A stretch of DNA of 64,000 bases from Macrobrachium rosenbergii (Eukaryota; Arthropoda; Malacostraca; Decapoda; Palaemonidae), in NCBI RefSeq assembly GCF_040412425.1, contig NC_089782.1:25692122-25756121 (forward strand), given 5' to 3'. A program made the position numbers and the translations under genes. The notes beneath the pieces were generated by a model that was not told the origin of the DNA, ran no database searches, and was given only the letters and a program-made list of their open reading frames with translations. Shown here piece by piece: positions 1 through 11,825 of this stretch (within the stretch, counting starts at the first letter, position 1; every line of letters begins with the position of its first letter).

Positions 1-3000
1 TGTGGTTTCTACATATATAGGACATCCATCTCAATTAAGATGTGCAAATAATAAATTGTAGTATTCATACATCTTTTTACAATAAATCACAGCTTCATTT
101 TGTACTGTATACATTTTGATTACTGTACTCAGAACACTTACAGTACATATTTTGTCACTAAAATGAGCAACCTTTACTGGGTCCAATGCTGTATCTCAGA
201 TTCTTATGTCAGATCATAAGTGCATTGTAATTCAAGATATTTTACAACTTTTATACAGTATATAATGTAATAGTTTTCCCAATTTTATTTCCTTAAACTT
301 TTTTTGTAACTAAGCTGGGCTGAAAATGCTTCCTGATAAAAGCACCCCAAACCAAAATGTCTCGGTTACTTTACGGTATCAGTTTTTATCTAATGCAATA
401 TTTAGAGTATATTTTTAATTTCCTTAGTTTCACACTTCTAAAAGCATGATTCATCTGCTACAGAGAGATTGTCAATGTGAAGATTTTACAACAGACAAAA
501 TGTGTTTGGAAGGTTCTCATAACCTCAAGAGCATAACAAAATTCTGAAGATCAGCCACTTTACCAACAAAAGCTAGTACAATTCTGACAGCTTCATCAAT
601 TCTTCATAAACATCACCTTCAGCTGCTCCTCCAGCCACACACCACCATCTACTTCATACATCAGTATCAATGATAACCACCATTTATATTTTTATATGAA
701 TTTCTCTTTAAGGCATCAAATGATTAAAAATCAAGTGAATCAGAATTCAAATCCACTCCTTCATGCTTGGAGTTGCATCTTGAGCAAGCAAACTGGCTCT
801 CATTCATGTTCCCAATGCAAAAAGGGCAAGCTACCTCTTGAAAAGACCAAAGGTTGGATAGTTTTACATCTCAGATACTTGGAATAGGTGAAATATTGAG
901 GTAAGAAAAGAGCAATACACAGGAAGGCCTATCTATATTCACACTGCAAATCCCTTTCAGTCCAAAATTGCAGAATATAAGAAAAGTACCAGTGATTGAA
1001 AATGACCATAAGACATGTCATATGGAGGGAGAACCAGCGTCAACATTAAACGTACATGACCCAGACTGTTCATAAAACACCAGATCATTAAATAAAATTA
1101 CTTTTAAATTTGATGTGTCAACCATAACTGTATCCATACTTATTACTGGTACAGTGATATGTATGGACTGGTATAGGTATCTGATTGGGTGCACTTTCAG
1201 GCCTGTTTTATACTTTTAGGGCAATTCCTATAAAAATATATTTAGGATGGAATCTCTATGATTTAATCTGTCTCTACATATAAAATACTCAAAACAGTGT
1301 GAATGTGAATGAATATATTAGAGCCAAATTCCTTTATGTAGACATAAGTTATTTGTCAGTCTAAATACGGATGTTCTAGGGCAAGTAAGCTCATGTGCAC
1401 TCACCATTACAATTTAAAAACAAGATTATAATGATGAATTATTTGGAAAGAAAAGTTAATGGTGCAAACTATCACACTGCAATTTTCACTTTACAAGACT
1501 AAACAAATGACCAACCATTCTCACAACCTATTATGGTATACATACATTATCATAAAATTTAAACAACTGACAGATGCATAACTACTGTAAAACTGAATCC
1601 CACTAACAATGAAATAAATTAGGCAAAAAGTGAAACAAACATTTAAGATAAAAATCATTTAACAAAACTACTGTACTGTATAAGAACATAGCACGCACAG
1701 ATGTAAGTAGCTACAGTATACTGTACTTAAAACAAAATTATACAATTTATTTATTTCAACAGGACATCTGGTAAGAAAATGTAAAAAAATAAAGATTAAT
1801 GGTAAAATTTTAGTAATCGATGTTATTTTACAATCAGCACTTCTCATGACAAAGTAAAAAGTTTAAGACCCAAATCAAGATTTCACCTAACCTGTCTTAT
1901 GACTTGGGGTTGTTTGCATGAAGTCTTCATCAAAATACTATATAGCAACGTAAATTTTTTCCATAGAGCTGCACAGTGTAGTTTTCCAAAAGCTAAGTAA
2001 TACACACTATACTAAGCTATTGGCTAATTTTAACACAGAATATGGAGTTCAGTGTACTGTATACCAGACCTCAAGTAAGGCATTTAAATGGAGGTGGTTT
2101 AGTTAAACTGCCTCGTAATAACCAAAGTCAGATATGGTATCACATTTTTGTGTGTGGTATTCTGAAAATCTATACAGTATATTTCATGCAAAAAATTGGG
2201 TTACATTTCATTGTTTTAAAGAGTTAAAATGTACAATGTATACCTACATGGTAACTAAACCTTACGAGCTACTCAGCCTAAACTATATTAACACATTAGA
2301 TACTGTAGCACATGCATTATGATAAAACAACATTCTTCTTCCATAAAAAACACTTCATATAGTAGCCTTAATTACCTTCTGACAATCAAAAATAAAACTT
2401 ATAAAGGAGAAATTTAAGTCTGCCAAATCACTACACTGGTCATTTGACACAAAAAATTAAACAAACCAGATATATATCAAAATTATCTTGCTGAAAATTA
2501 GGTTAACTATTTAATAAATTTTGACACTTTTTCTAAAACTGTTAGCGCTAGAGTCGCTCAAATTAAAACATAATTTTGTTAACATTGTATAGGCTTCAGA
2601 TAATCAGACCTGAATCGGTAATAGCTACCATAAATGCAGCATAACACCAACACACACTACCCTAACTTATTTTAGTATGCAATGATCAGGCCATGGGGGC
2701 TTAATTCCTAGACCCATCATCTATACTGAATCCACAACTGTACACTGGAACAAACTATTTGCTCTATAATGTATCACATTGCATTTGCTTGTGTATTCTA
2801 TAAGCATAGATAACGGCTAGTCTGTTAAAGCTAAACTAAATTACCGTGTTATAACTGAGCCTATGGTGCCTTGTCTCGACAGTACCCAATACCACCCTAA
2901 GGTGGCTTCGCATCAATGGCTGCTATACCCAAATCCCTAAACAATAAGAGTTGCAGGTATCAAGTGACAATCCTGAATTACCAGGCTTTTATATATTACG

Positions 3001-3600
3001 AAAATAACCTACACTGGGCTGCATAGGCCTGCACTGCAGTTCTCTCATATTGGCAAATTATGTGGAAAAATGAAAGAAAAATAGAGTTCATCTGGTAAAC
3101 AGCATAAATAGCGGGGGGCAGACTGGAAACTCAAGAGGCCTATGGTATAAATAACAAGCAATGTAAGACTACGTCCAATCTAAGTTTTAGCCTCTGATGA
3201 ACAAACAGCCTAGTTTGACCAGGCCTATATGAACCTGGACTTGGTCATGAAATATGAAAGCCAGGGGAGTCTTATAGGCCTATTAAGCTGGTTGAGGATA
3301 CAGCCTCGAGTGGTTGTCCCATGATAATTTTAGGCCTAATGACTGCTAGCCAAAAAAAAGAGGCCCAAGACCTAGACATTGATCACAAGGGTAGCATAAC
3401 CTATGGTTGGCAAGGGTGGAAATTTCTGGCCAACGAACCCTAACCAAAGCACACTAAACAGCCCCTACTAGCTTAGGTCTACTGCAATATCAAAATGTCC
3501 TACCCACCGGGACCAAGTAGGCCTACCCTACTCCAAGTTCCTCGCCACAATAAAACCAAAGCACTGCCGCTGGGTTCAGCTTAAACTACCACGGAAAAAA
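1..3600. other. AT-rich non-coding stretch
   Basis: I see no coding segment here. Open frames are short, overlap on both strands, and show no family resemblance or plausible splice context. The stretch is AT-rich with scattered short low-complexity runs. Its right part (about 3,020-3,710) contains many copies of the palindrome AGGCCT. It could be intron or intergenic DNA belonging to a gene whose promoter is the CpG-rich block at 3.6-4.3 kb, but nothing in the sequence proves that. Confidence 0.5.
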
Positions 3601-4330
3601 AAATATCTGGGGGACTTTCAATTCATAACAGCAAGTCGACTTTGCTAAGGTCACAGGTTAACCACTCCAACCAAACCAATCGGTTAAAGACGACAGGCGT
3701 AGGCCTCGACGAAGGTCTACCTCTGCTTTCACTAAGCACGTCACCGCTTTCGGGTCGTCTAAGATCACAAAACATAACCACAGGTTTCCCCTCAGCCAGG
3801 ACCTTTGCATCCCCTCTTTCTCTCTCGCTCTCCTGCGAGGGGAGAGACAATATACCTGCAAGATGGTCAATTAAGCCTTATTTTAGCCGGAAGGAAGCAC
3901 TCTCTCTCGTCGGAAAGGCCTTCCGGAGCCTTTCCCGACACTCCTCGACGATCCACTCACCATACAGAAGGGGTGGATAGGACGTTTTGACTTTAATTGT
4001 CATTCCATTTTCTCAATTTCCTCTCGACAAGCTCCATTCCCAACCACACCTATCCAAACATTATAATAAAAATCAATATGGCGCCTGTAAATATCCTCCT
4101 GGCGGCAGAGGGGAGAACTTCGGCCGTCGCGAATACCCGCCATTTTTGAAAGAAGATCACGCCACCAACCCGCGGGTAACGCCATTAGGTTCTTGGGCCA
4201 AGTTTTCGGAGAATTCCACTTTTTTTCTGTTTAACTGAAGAAAATTGGCAAAAGTATTCTGCGGAAACGCCCAAGAGTTATGTTTATGGTTTCAGTTTTA
4301 GACAGAAAATCGGACGCTCCACTGCACTGA
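3600..4330. promoter_or_regulatory. CpG-rich block, probable promoter
   Basis: This block is far richer in C, G and CpG than the surrounding DNA. It contains a YY1-like AATATGGCGCC at about 4,076 and further GCCATTTT elements at about 4,139 and 4,343. Overlapping open frames on both strands (3,623-3,990) have no recognisable product and are explained by the base composition. YY1-like elements near CpG-rich DNA are typical of housekeeping promoters. The direction and target gene are not clear: it could drive a gene leaving the window to the left, or supply the missing 5' exon of EIF1AD about 9 kb to the right. Confidence 0.4.
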
Positions 4331-4402
4331 GAGAATTTGCCTGCCATTTTGGAAATTATTACGCTGCATTTTATTACTGCTAGTTAGCAAGTTTTTTCAC
4401 CA

Positions 4403-4406
<4 letters not shown>

Positions 4407-4466
<60 letters not shown>
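4407..4466. repeat. (CT)n microsatellite
   Basis: An uninterrupted 60-bp TC/CT dinucleotide run that directly abuts the left arm of the foldback at 4,464-4,852. Confidence 0.95.
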
Positions 4467-4469
<3 letters not shown>

Positions 4470-4852
4470 AGGAAGACAGTGAAAGTGATCAAACTGACAG
4501 GAGACTCCAAGCTATTTCATGTTTAATTTCTGTGAATCAGAATATGTTGTTTACTCTATTTTTACTAATTATTTATTCATTCATTATGGAGCTTTCACTA
4601 AAAACCTTCAACCGAGTAATATTTTCATGTCCTTAATTGTTGCTCTCCACCCGTGTGTTTGTGGGTGCGGCGGGCAACATTAAGGACGTGAAAATATTAC
4701 TCGATTTAAGGTTTCTAGTGAAAGCTCCATAATAAATGAATAGATAATGAGTAAAAGTAGAGTAAACAACATATTCTCATTCACAGAAATTAAATATGAA
4801 ACAGCTTGGAGTTTCCTGTCAATTTGATCACTTTCACTGTCCTCCCTGTGAG
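4464..4852. repeat. Long inverted repeat (foldback, MITE-like or hairpin locus)
   Basis: The left arm (about 4,464-4,643) and the reverse complement of the right arm (about 4,674-4,852) align along their full ~180 bp with roughly 5-10% scattered differences. Both begin with CTCACA followed by GACAGTGAAAGTGATCAAA. The ~30-bp centre (CTCTCCACCC facing GGGTGCGGCG) is itself partly complementary. Transcription of either strand would give a ~390-nt hairpin. It could be a foldback or MITE element, or a hairpin RNA precursor. No transposase or clear target-site duplication is visible. The 73-residue open frame on the minus strand across the right arm has no recognisable product. Confidence 0.85.
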
Positions 4853-5996
4853 TTACTTCAACACATATAGAACATGTAACAAAGTATGTTGCTATAAACA
4901 TCTTATAAACATCACTCGAACTGGTATTAACAATAAGTGAAAGTCATAAAAAAAGAGAATAATGATGGAATGTAAAGTAATCGTTCCATACTAACAAGTA
5001 TGAAAAAAAAAACTACTTGACATTCTATCAAATTAGAGAAATTAACATAACTTTTTCTAAAGTTATTGTGACTATAACTCACCGGAATTACGTTTTCTTG
5101 ATTTCCTTCTCATCAATGTGAATGAAATTTCCAACAATGTGCACAATAAGTGTTTTGTTTTCCTCAGGTCAATTGTAGAATTCTAGCAATTTTTCACCTT
5201 TTAAAGACTGAGCCGGTTACGCATCGTATCAATCAGCGTTGGAAAATGAACATTTTCGTAACGAGCGTCACTGGAATTATCAAGTGAGTCTACAAATTAG
5301 AGCAAGTCACTAAACTCTCTCTTAGCTGTGTATCGATAATCTCAAAATATATTACTCTGGATATGCCGCTGGAAGCGCCGAGAAAAAATTCTTATTGAAA
5401 CACTTTACGGTGTCCCTCTCGTTTAAGACTTCTAGTTAATTTATCAGACATAGTTTTAAATACTTGAAAATAATCAGAAAATTACATGGAATGCCATGCC
5501 TGTGCGTTTAGAAGACAGATCCCATGTCTACCTAGACTATAGGCCTAGGAGCAATGCGGAGCATGGTTGAAGATGTTCCTTTACCAGAGACAACCTGCTG
5601 GCAAGTGGCCCAAATGCAGAAGGGTCTTTTTTGTCTTTAAAACGATGATTTTGCCAGACTGATTGCAACAAAGTCCACATCTGTCATGTTTATTTGCAGT
5701 GTGAATGATAACTACCCCGAAATAATAGCTATCTATTTTGCATTTTTAAACCATTTATTGTAGAAACTTTTCCCGCCATACTTCCAAATTTGTAGGTATT
5801 GTGAGAAGTGGTGTCATTAAGTTGTTGGTAATCTGGTGAAAAAGGAAACCATGAAAGCTTACTGTATTACTGATGACAGTTAGAAGATATTTTAGACCAT
5901 AGAAGACAGAGAAAGCGATTGTAATATTTAACTAAAGAGGCAGCATAACAACTAAAAATACTCGCAGTGTTCAACGACCAAACGGACCCTATCGGG

Positions 5997-6000
<4 letters not shown>
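4853..6000. other. Non-coding stretch
   Basis: AT-rich sequence with no coding segment, RNA gene or notable repeat that I can support. Confidence 0.5.

Positions 6001-6062
<62 letters not shown>
6001..6062. repeat. (GA)n microsatellite
   Basis: An uninterrupted GA run of about 62 bp. On the minus strand it is read as a Leu/Ser-repeat open frame (5,867-6,163), which is a product of the repeat and not a gene. Confidence 0.95.
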
Positions 6063-6065
<3 letters not shown>

Positions 6066-6759
6066 ATTGAGCGTAATACTCTGCTGTGAAACAACATATT
6101 CACAAGGGGAAGAAAAACATACCTGTCAGCATTAAAGCAGAGGCAACATAACACAACGCACATAAAAGAACAATACGCAGTTACGAGAAATCAATACCTC
6201 ATCAAAAATACCAAGAAACGATAGTGTTCCCGAAAAAGGCTTTCAAAAGAATCCACAAAAGGAAATTAGGAACGATGATTATCTGAAATGAGGCAGATTA
6301 AAAGCCTCGTGGACGATATAGTTTATTTTTCTTTTTTTACGAAACGAAACAAAAAAAAATGGCAACCGGTGTTGTTTATGAGTCGGGAAACTGGTAAAAT
6401 TCAAGTTAACAATATTGACTGGTCTTCCTGATTTGGATCAGCAGTATACAAAAGACTTATTTTGACACTAATTAATCCATTTCAGACATCCGAAGATAAA
6501 AGACCTAATTCAGTTTATGTATGTTATTAATACTTCAAGTAAGTTTGACAAAAGGAGAGTTCCAGAAACTGAAAAATCACCTTCAGCACTACTTGTTTCA
6601 GGAAACGAAGCCGGGAACGGATATAAAATAGTTTCAGCAGTGTTAACTTATATGTTTACGCTTAAAAACATAGAACAAAAAACAGGCAGCCAGCTAAAAT
6701 TCCTCTTTAGTACACAACAGTATTTGGCGATGAAGGCAAATAAAGTTCAACGAATAAAC

Positions 6760-7060
6760 TGAGGCATTTGACACTGGTGCTGTTCGTACACAAAACGCCA
6801 CTTAATCTCATACGCCACTGGGGGATAGCGCCGTCAGTGTACCTCACGCGGTGCGCTGTAGGCATCAGGTCTAGGTAGGCATTACTTATTCTTTGCAGCG
6901 CCCCTTCGGCCTCTAGCTGCAACCCCTCCGTCTGTACTTCCGTCCATATCATCTTTCTTCCATCTTACTTTCTCCTAACAATTGTTTCAACATTATTTTC
7001 AGCGATGAATGACCTCATATGTCCCAGCACTTGGCCTAAATTTTGTATTTACAACTTAAT
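6760..7060. mobile_element. Dispersed decapod-type repeat (SINE-like)
   Basis: A GC-richer block in AT-rich surroundings. It contains GGGATAGCGCCGTCAGTG, then TTTGCAGCGCCCCTTCGGCC, and ends with a segment around TTCAGCGATGAATGACCTCA followed by CCCAGCACTTGGCC. I recognise this combination as a very common dispersed repeat of decapod crustacean genomes; that is recollection and was not searched. Open frames inside it are not genes. The family name and exact ends are uncertain. Confidence 0.5.
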
Positions 7061-10000
7061 CTTACAGCAATATTATATCCATAACCACCGAAGATACGAA
7101 TCAAAGTAGGAATCGCATCAAATGGATTTTACTTCAATTATTAATTTTCTTATAAGAACAGAGAACGAAGTTTTGTTGGTTTAGATTAATCTGGCCTTGC
7201 CAGAACGGGTAGGTTATTGAAAGGGATAAGAGGTCTGATGTGGAACTCTGGACTCTACAACCAACAGAGGCGTAGAGTAAAAAATCCGCCTATAGACTTC
7301 ATGACAAGGGCGTATCTTGCGATTGTATGACGGAACGTATGCATTGTAAAGACATATTGAATTTTCAAAGATCCAGGACGGACACGATTAAAACATAGAT
7401 TAAAATGACGTTGATATTAATTACAGTGCAACTGAAAGCAATGATCAATCATTTTGATTAGATTGTCCTCAAAAAGTAGAAATCATAACAACTGTGTTCG
7501 TATTATGGAAATGATGAATAATCGAATTTCACAGGGGGTCCATGGTGCTAGATACTTAATGCAGAAAATCCAGAAAGCATGTATTAAGACAGCAACAAGG
7601 ACCCTCGGTAGCAAATCGCTAAGAGAGAGAAATACCCCGAGTGACAGATTTTGCCCGGTTACAAAGATAAGCGAGATTCGTGTTCCAAATTTCCAAACTG
7701 ACGTAATGAGACCCCATTTTGTCAGCGATTCTTTCGTTCTGTTATGAACAAAACTTTGTGGGGAGACATGATATGTGATGGAGAGAAATATTCCTTATAT
7801 ACTAAAATGTAATGACTAGCCATACATTTTGTCTGCGAGTAACTTCTTTTTGTATCAGTGATGGTCTCTGGGTAATGAGAGTTTAGACGGGCCAGTCTCT
7901 GTCACCTGCTGGAAAAGATAGAGGACCTGAAGAAGGGACAAGGAGAAGACTCATGATGTGGAACACATTCTATAGCCTACTTTTTTTATTTTTAGGTCAG
8001 CGATGACCTAAATATAAAGAAATACTTTTGCTATTCTACCATATTTTCGCCGTTTCGAATATTATGAAATAATTCTATACATTTCTTTATAAATTTAAAT
8101 AGGTATAATTATATTTTTTGGGGAGATAGCTTTTCTCAACGTACACTTTCGGGTTGTCGCTAACCATTTGAGAATTAAATAGTTTATGACACTAATATGA
8201 CAAGTCACAATTACTATCTTGGTTTGCTCACGTGTTATATCAGTCTATGATTATCTAAGATGCTTATAAGGTCTCTTACTCCTTCGTTTTTTCTCTCACC
8301 GGACCATATGTTAAAGTCTTGACATTAAAGTAATGCCTTATTTAATTGTAAAGTATACTGAGTTTGTCCTCTGTTAGAATGACATTGCATTTGAACTGTC
8401 TTTAATGGTCTATGAAGCGTGGCAATTCTTATTTTCTCATATTTGCCTTACTTACAATTCAGTTTTCCCTACTTTATTCATATTCTTTTAAGACTTGACG
8501 TATTTTAGCATACACTTTATTAAACAAATATATTGGCCCTACCTTTTGGTTTCATGACACTTCTTTGGGGTGACGTGTGCTACTAAACTCCAAAAGAAGA
8601 AGAAGAAGAAGAAGTAAATTACTTTCTCAGTGAATCATAACAAACCGTTCACATTACGTTGTTATGAATTACAAAGCAGTCACGTTATCTTCTAAACTTA
8701 CAGTTGTAATTGCACTTTGGTAAGTATAATGTGTTATGTTTGCCTGGATTATCGAAGCTTTATTTTGATAAATAGGCTAAGGAGAGAATATTAAATTAAG
8801 TATAATAAGGCTGGCGAAGCTTAACTTGGTCCACCCCCGACACTAGAGGTAGGTTAGACCATCCAAATATAAATCACCATGACGATATAGTTAATGACTC
8901 TATATTGGTATTTAGAACTCTAGGATGACCTTGTTTAGGACCTTATTATGAGTTACCTAGTGTCTGTTTCGAGGCGCTCAAAGTGTAAGTGTATAGCACA
9001 GGCTAGTCCGAGCCATGTGTTTACCGATTTCTACGGTATCTAACAAATTATAGTCTACTTACATAATTTGGTCAATGTCCAGAACAACTGCGGTGAGAGA
9101 TATGAAAATAGGTCACACTATAATTTTCACAATATAAAATAATAAAACTTTGTCTCTGAACACTTTTGAGGAGATTCACCATAAGATATTAATGATTATC
9201 TAATCGGCATCCTCGAAATCTTACTGGAATTAGTTCGAAAATGAGGTTTTTACTGCAATGTTTCCAGTGTAATGTTTTCAGAAAAAACTAGTTCCCATCG
9301 AATGATTTTCGATTTTTGACTTATAAGGTTAGACAATACCTGTCCCCAACCTCCATAGCTATTATGGCGAAATTGTGGTGTTTCCTCATTATAAAAAGTG
9401 GCCTAAACGCTTTAAATATGAAAAATATTACATTTACTTTTAATTTTGGTACCATAAGTTGTTCTGGACATTCACCATAATTTTTTTTTTTTTATAAATA
9501 TTGACATTTTGATTGCTCATTTTGAAACTTGTGAAAGAGCTTGACATTTTTATTTTTTATGTGATTCTGATGAATTTGGTATATCCTTGGGAAATGCTTG
9601 GTTAGACCACTACAGTACACCCTTAGGCGTTTACCAAATGACAAAGGGGACCCCTTGTGGGAAACCAGGATAAAAGTGCAAAAGAGTTGCGCACAAAAGG
9701 ACTATTTCGACAGGTTGCAGCCTGCTTAAAAGCAGGTGAGAGACATATTTAAACATGGATGCATTCTAACCTAGCCTTACCTTACCCTAACCTGTCTTAG
9801 AGTGCAGTGCCCTGACCTGGCTGGGGAAGGGGGGGTTTCACCAGCCTAGACACTCCCAATTTGACATCGTGCTTAGCAGAACAGTGTGCAACTATAGCCT
9901 AATAAAGAAAGAAATGAAAATTAATGAAAAACATTGATACATCTAAATTGATGACTTTTAGTTCACTATTATATTCCAGTATGTTTTATATGAATTTGAA

Positions 10001-10900
10001 ATTGACATTTGTGGGAAATACACAGTTTTTGAGTTCTTGGTGAACCACTCACATGAAGAAACTAGACTAACCTAGAATTATTGTAGAAAACATTAAAATC
10101 ACCCCAAGTATTCTTTCTTCAGAATAAGTCAAAATAAATAAAAATACATCAGAAAACCATAATTAAAATTATAGTATATGAGAAATTATGACATGGTTGG
10201 ACAGTCATGGATCGAAGCAGATTAGTGGGAAGACTTCCCCACCCTAAAAAGTCTTGGGTTTCCTTCTGTGATTCACCTATAATTTTTACAAATTTGGGTA
10301 GGGGAAACATGAAAACAATTGGTTTGCACCAATAGTAATTCTCAATTCATAAAACACAATATTAGCAGTTTGACCAGTATTTCATGTTTGGTGAGAAATT
10401 ATTATTTTTTTTTCATTACAGCACCTAAAGGCCCTCATCAGGTAGGGTGCAGCACCCTATGTAAAGTTGGGATGTGTCCTTTAGTTGACACATTTGGACA
10501 AGGGGGAGATGTAATTTTCTATTGATTCTCTTACCATTCCCTAATTTATTCTTCAGATGATAGACTACGCCAGAGTCTCACTAAAGTGTAAAATGGAATT
10601 ACTGTATTTCTATAGCAAAATTGGTTTTGCAGAAGTGAAATGTACCCATTTTTTTTTTTATGAAATAAATGGAATTGCTGTATTTTAGAGGAAAACTGAC
10701 TTTGCAAACATGAAGTGGACCCATTTTTTGTATTTTTTAAATGAATCTTACCTCTCCATTATGATAGCTGCAATCAGGTGTGTGAATGCATTTGTTCTCC
10801 ACATTCTCCTTCCTTTTTTATGCACTCTCATCAACTTTTGATGCCTCGTAAGTCAGCATTAGATTCTCCTGCAGATTAGAGTAATAGGAGCTTCTGTTAT
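7061..10900. other. Non-coding stretch with short low-complexity runs
   Basis: AT-rich sequence without a supportable gene. A short (AAG)n run lies at about 8,595-8,616, and poly-T runs lie near 9,480 and 10,650. The 97-residue open frame at 7,454-7,747 has no recognisable product, no neighbouring exon and no family resemblance, so I do not call it. Confidence 0.45.
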
Positions 10901-10904
10901 TCGC

Positions 10905-11825
10905 CATTGGCAATGCGTAAGGTGCGGACGCAACATTGTAATTCCTGTTCTCCTCAGGCATCACGCTTCCAGTCTCAGTCCCTTTCTATGTTGCCTCGGA
11001 ATACTCTTGAGCATTCTAGGCATTTTCTTCAACCACGTTTGACATCTCGGATGCTTCGGCCTGCTTCCCAGTTACCAAGGCAGGATTCGGGGTATTCTTG
11101 AGCCTCTTTTAGGTGCTCTCAGTCGGCTTTGCAGCCTGAGGGTCAGTGTATTTGCCTATTAGAAAGCGGATCATTCTTTGATTGCTATTGTCAGTAGCAT
11201 AGCAGACTGGATTATCTTCCTCCCAACCAAGTTTATTGAGGTCGACTCCTTCGGCAGTTTTGGTTTTGCCTCCTGTGTGCAGGTGATTCTGTGGTGCCAG
11301 GTGCCGTGGCACAAAGCGGAGCCAACCATTCCTGTGGTATGGAACAGGTTTTTGCTTCCAAATTTAAGTCTATTTAAGAGTTGAAATTCCTTTCATCTCA
11401 AGAAGCGGGGGGTTCTGCTGCCGTAACCTCTGCTTTCCCAGGATTTCCCTCTAATGAGCCTGAGGTCCGCGAAATTGACTCTGATGCCGAGGAAGAGCAG
11501 GTAGTATCATCAGCTTTTCAGAGACTGATTAGGGTCTGTGCCAGCAGAGTTCCTGAATTATTTTAGGAACCAGTAGTTCAGGATACGAGGTCCCCTGGGG
11601 CTAGGCTGGAATCTAATGCGGATCCCCTTCCATCTCGAAAACTGGCTAAATCGGAACTGAACAGATGTGTATGAATACTGTATTGTGCTTAGTGTGGCAC
11701 AGTCAGTGACAACTCGACTCTCTTTTCATAGCGTTAAGACCATGACTCTAGCTTTGACTGATGAGGCTTTTTCCTCTGGAATGCTGTTGTTCAATGTCAA
11801 AGGTGAGCAACTAAAGAGGTAATTA
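10905..11825 (+). pseudogene. Decayed retrotransposon Gag-like reading frame
   Basis: A GC-richer segment whose three plus frames together read as one polypeptide broken by stops and frameshifts. About 11,381-11,566 reads a Pro/Glu-rich stretch ending in SAFQRLIRVCASRVPELF. About 11,640-11,660 reads LAKSELNRC. About 11,690-11,820 reads VLSVAQSVTTRLSFHSVK and then TLALTDEAFSSGM. The composition and the LAKSEL/VLSVAQ segments resemble Gag-like ORFs of decapod DIRS-type retrotransposons, from memory. No RT follows on this strand and no terminal repeats are seen. It is a fragment, independent of the DIRS-like element at the right end. Confidence 0.45.

Noticed and set aside
3642..3980. 112-residue plus-strand open frame
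   Set aside because: CpG-rich DNA is open on both strands here. There is no recognisable domain, splice partner or conserved start context.
5867..6163. 98-residue minus-strand open frame rich in Leu/Ser
   Set aside because: The core is the (GA)n repeat at 6,001-6,062; the flanks show no family resemblance.
7454..7747. 97-residue plus-strand open frame
   Set aside because: No similarity to a known family, no splice context and no neighbouring coding segment.
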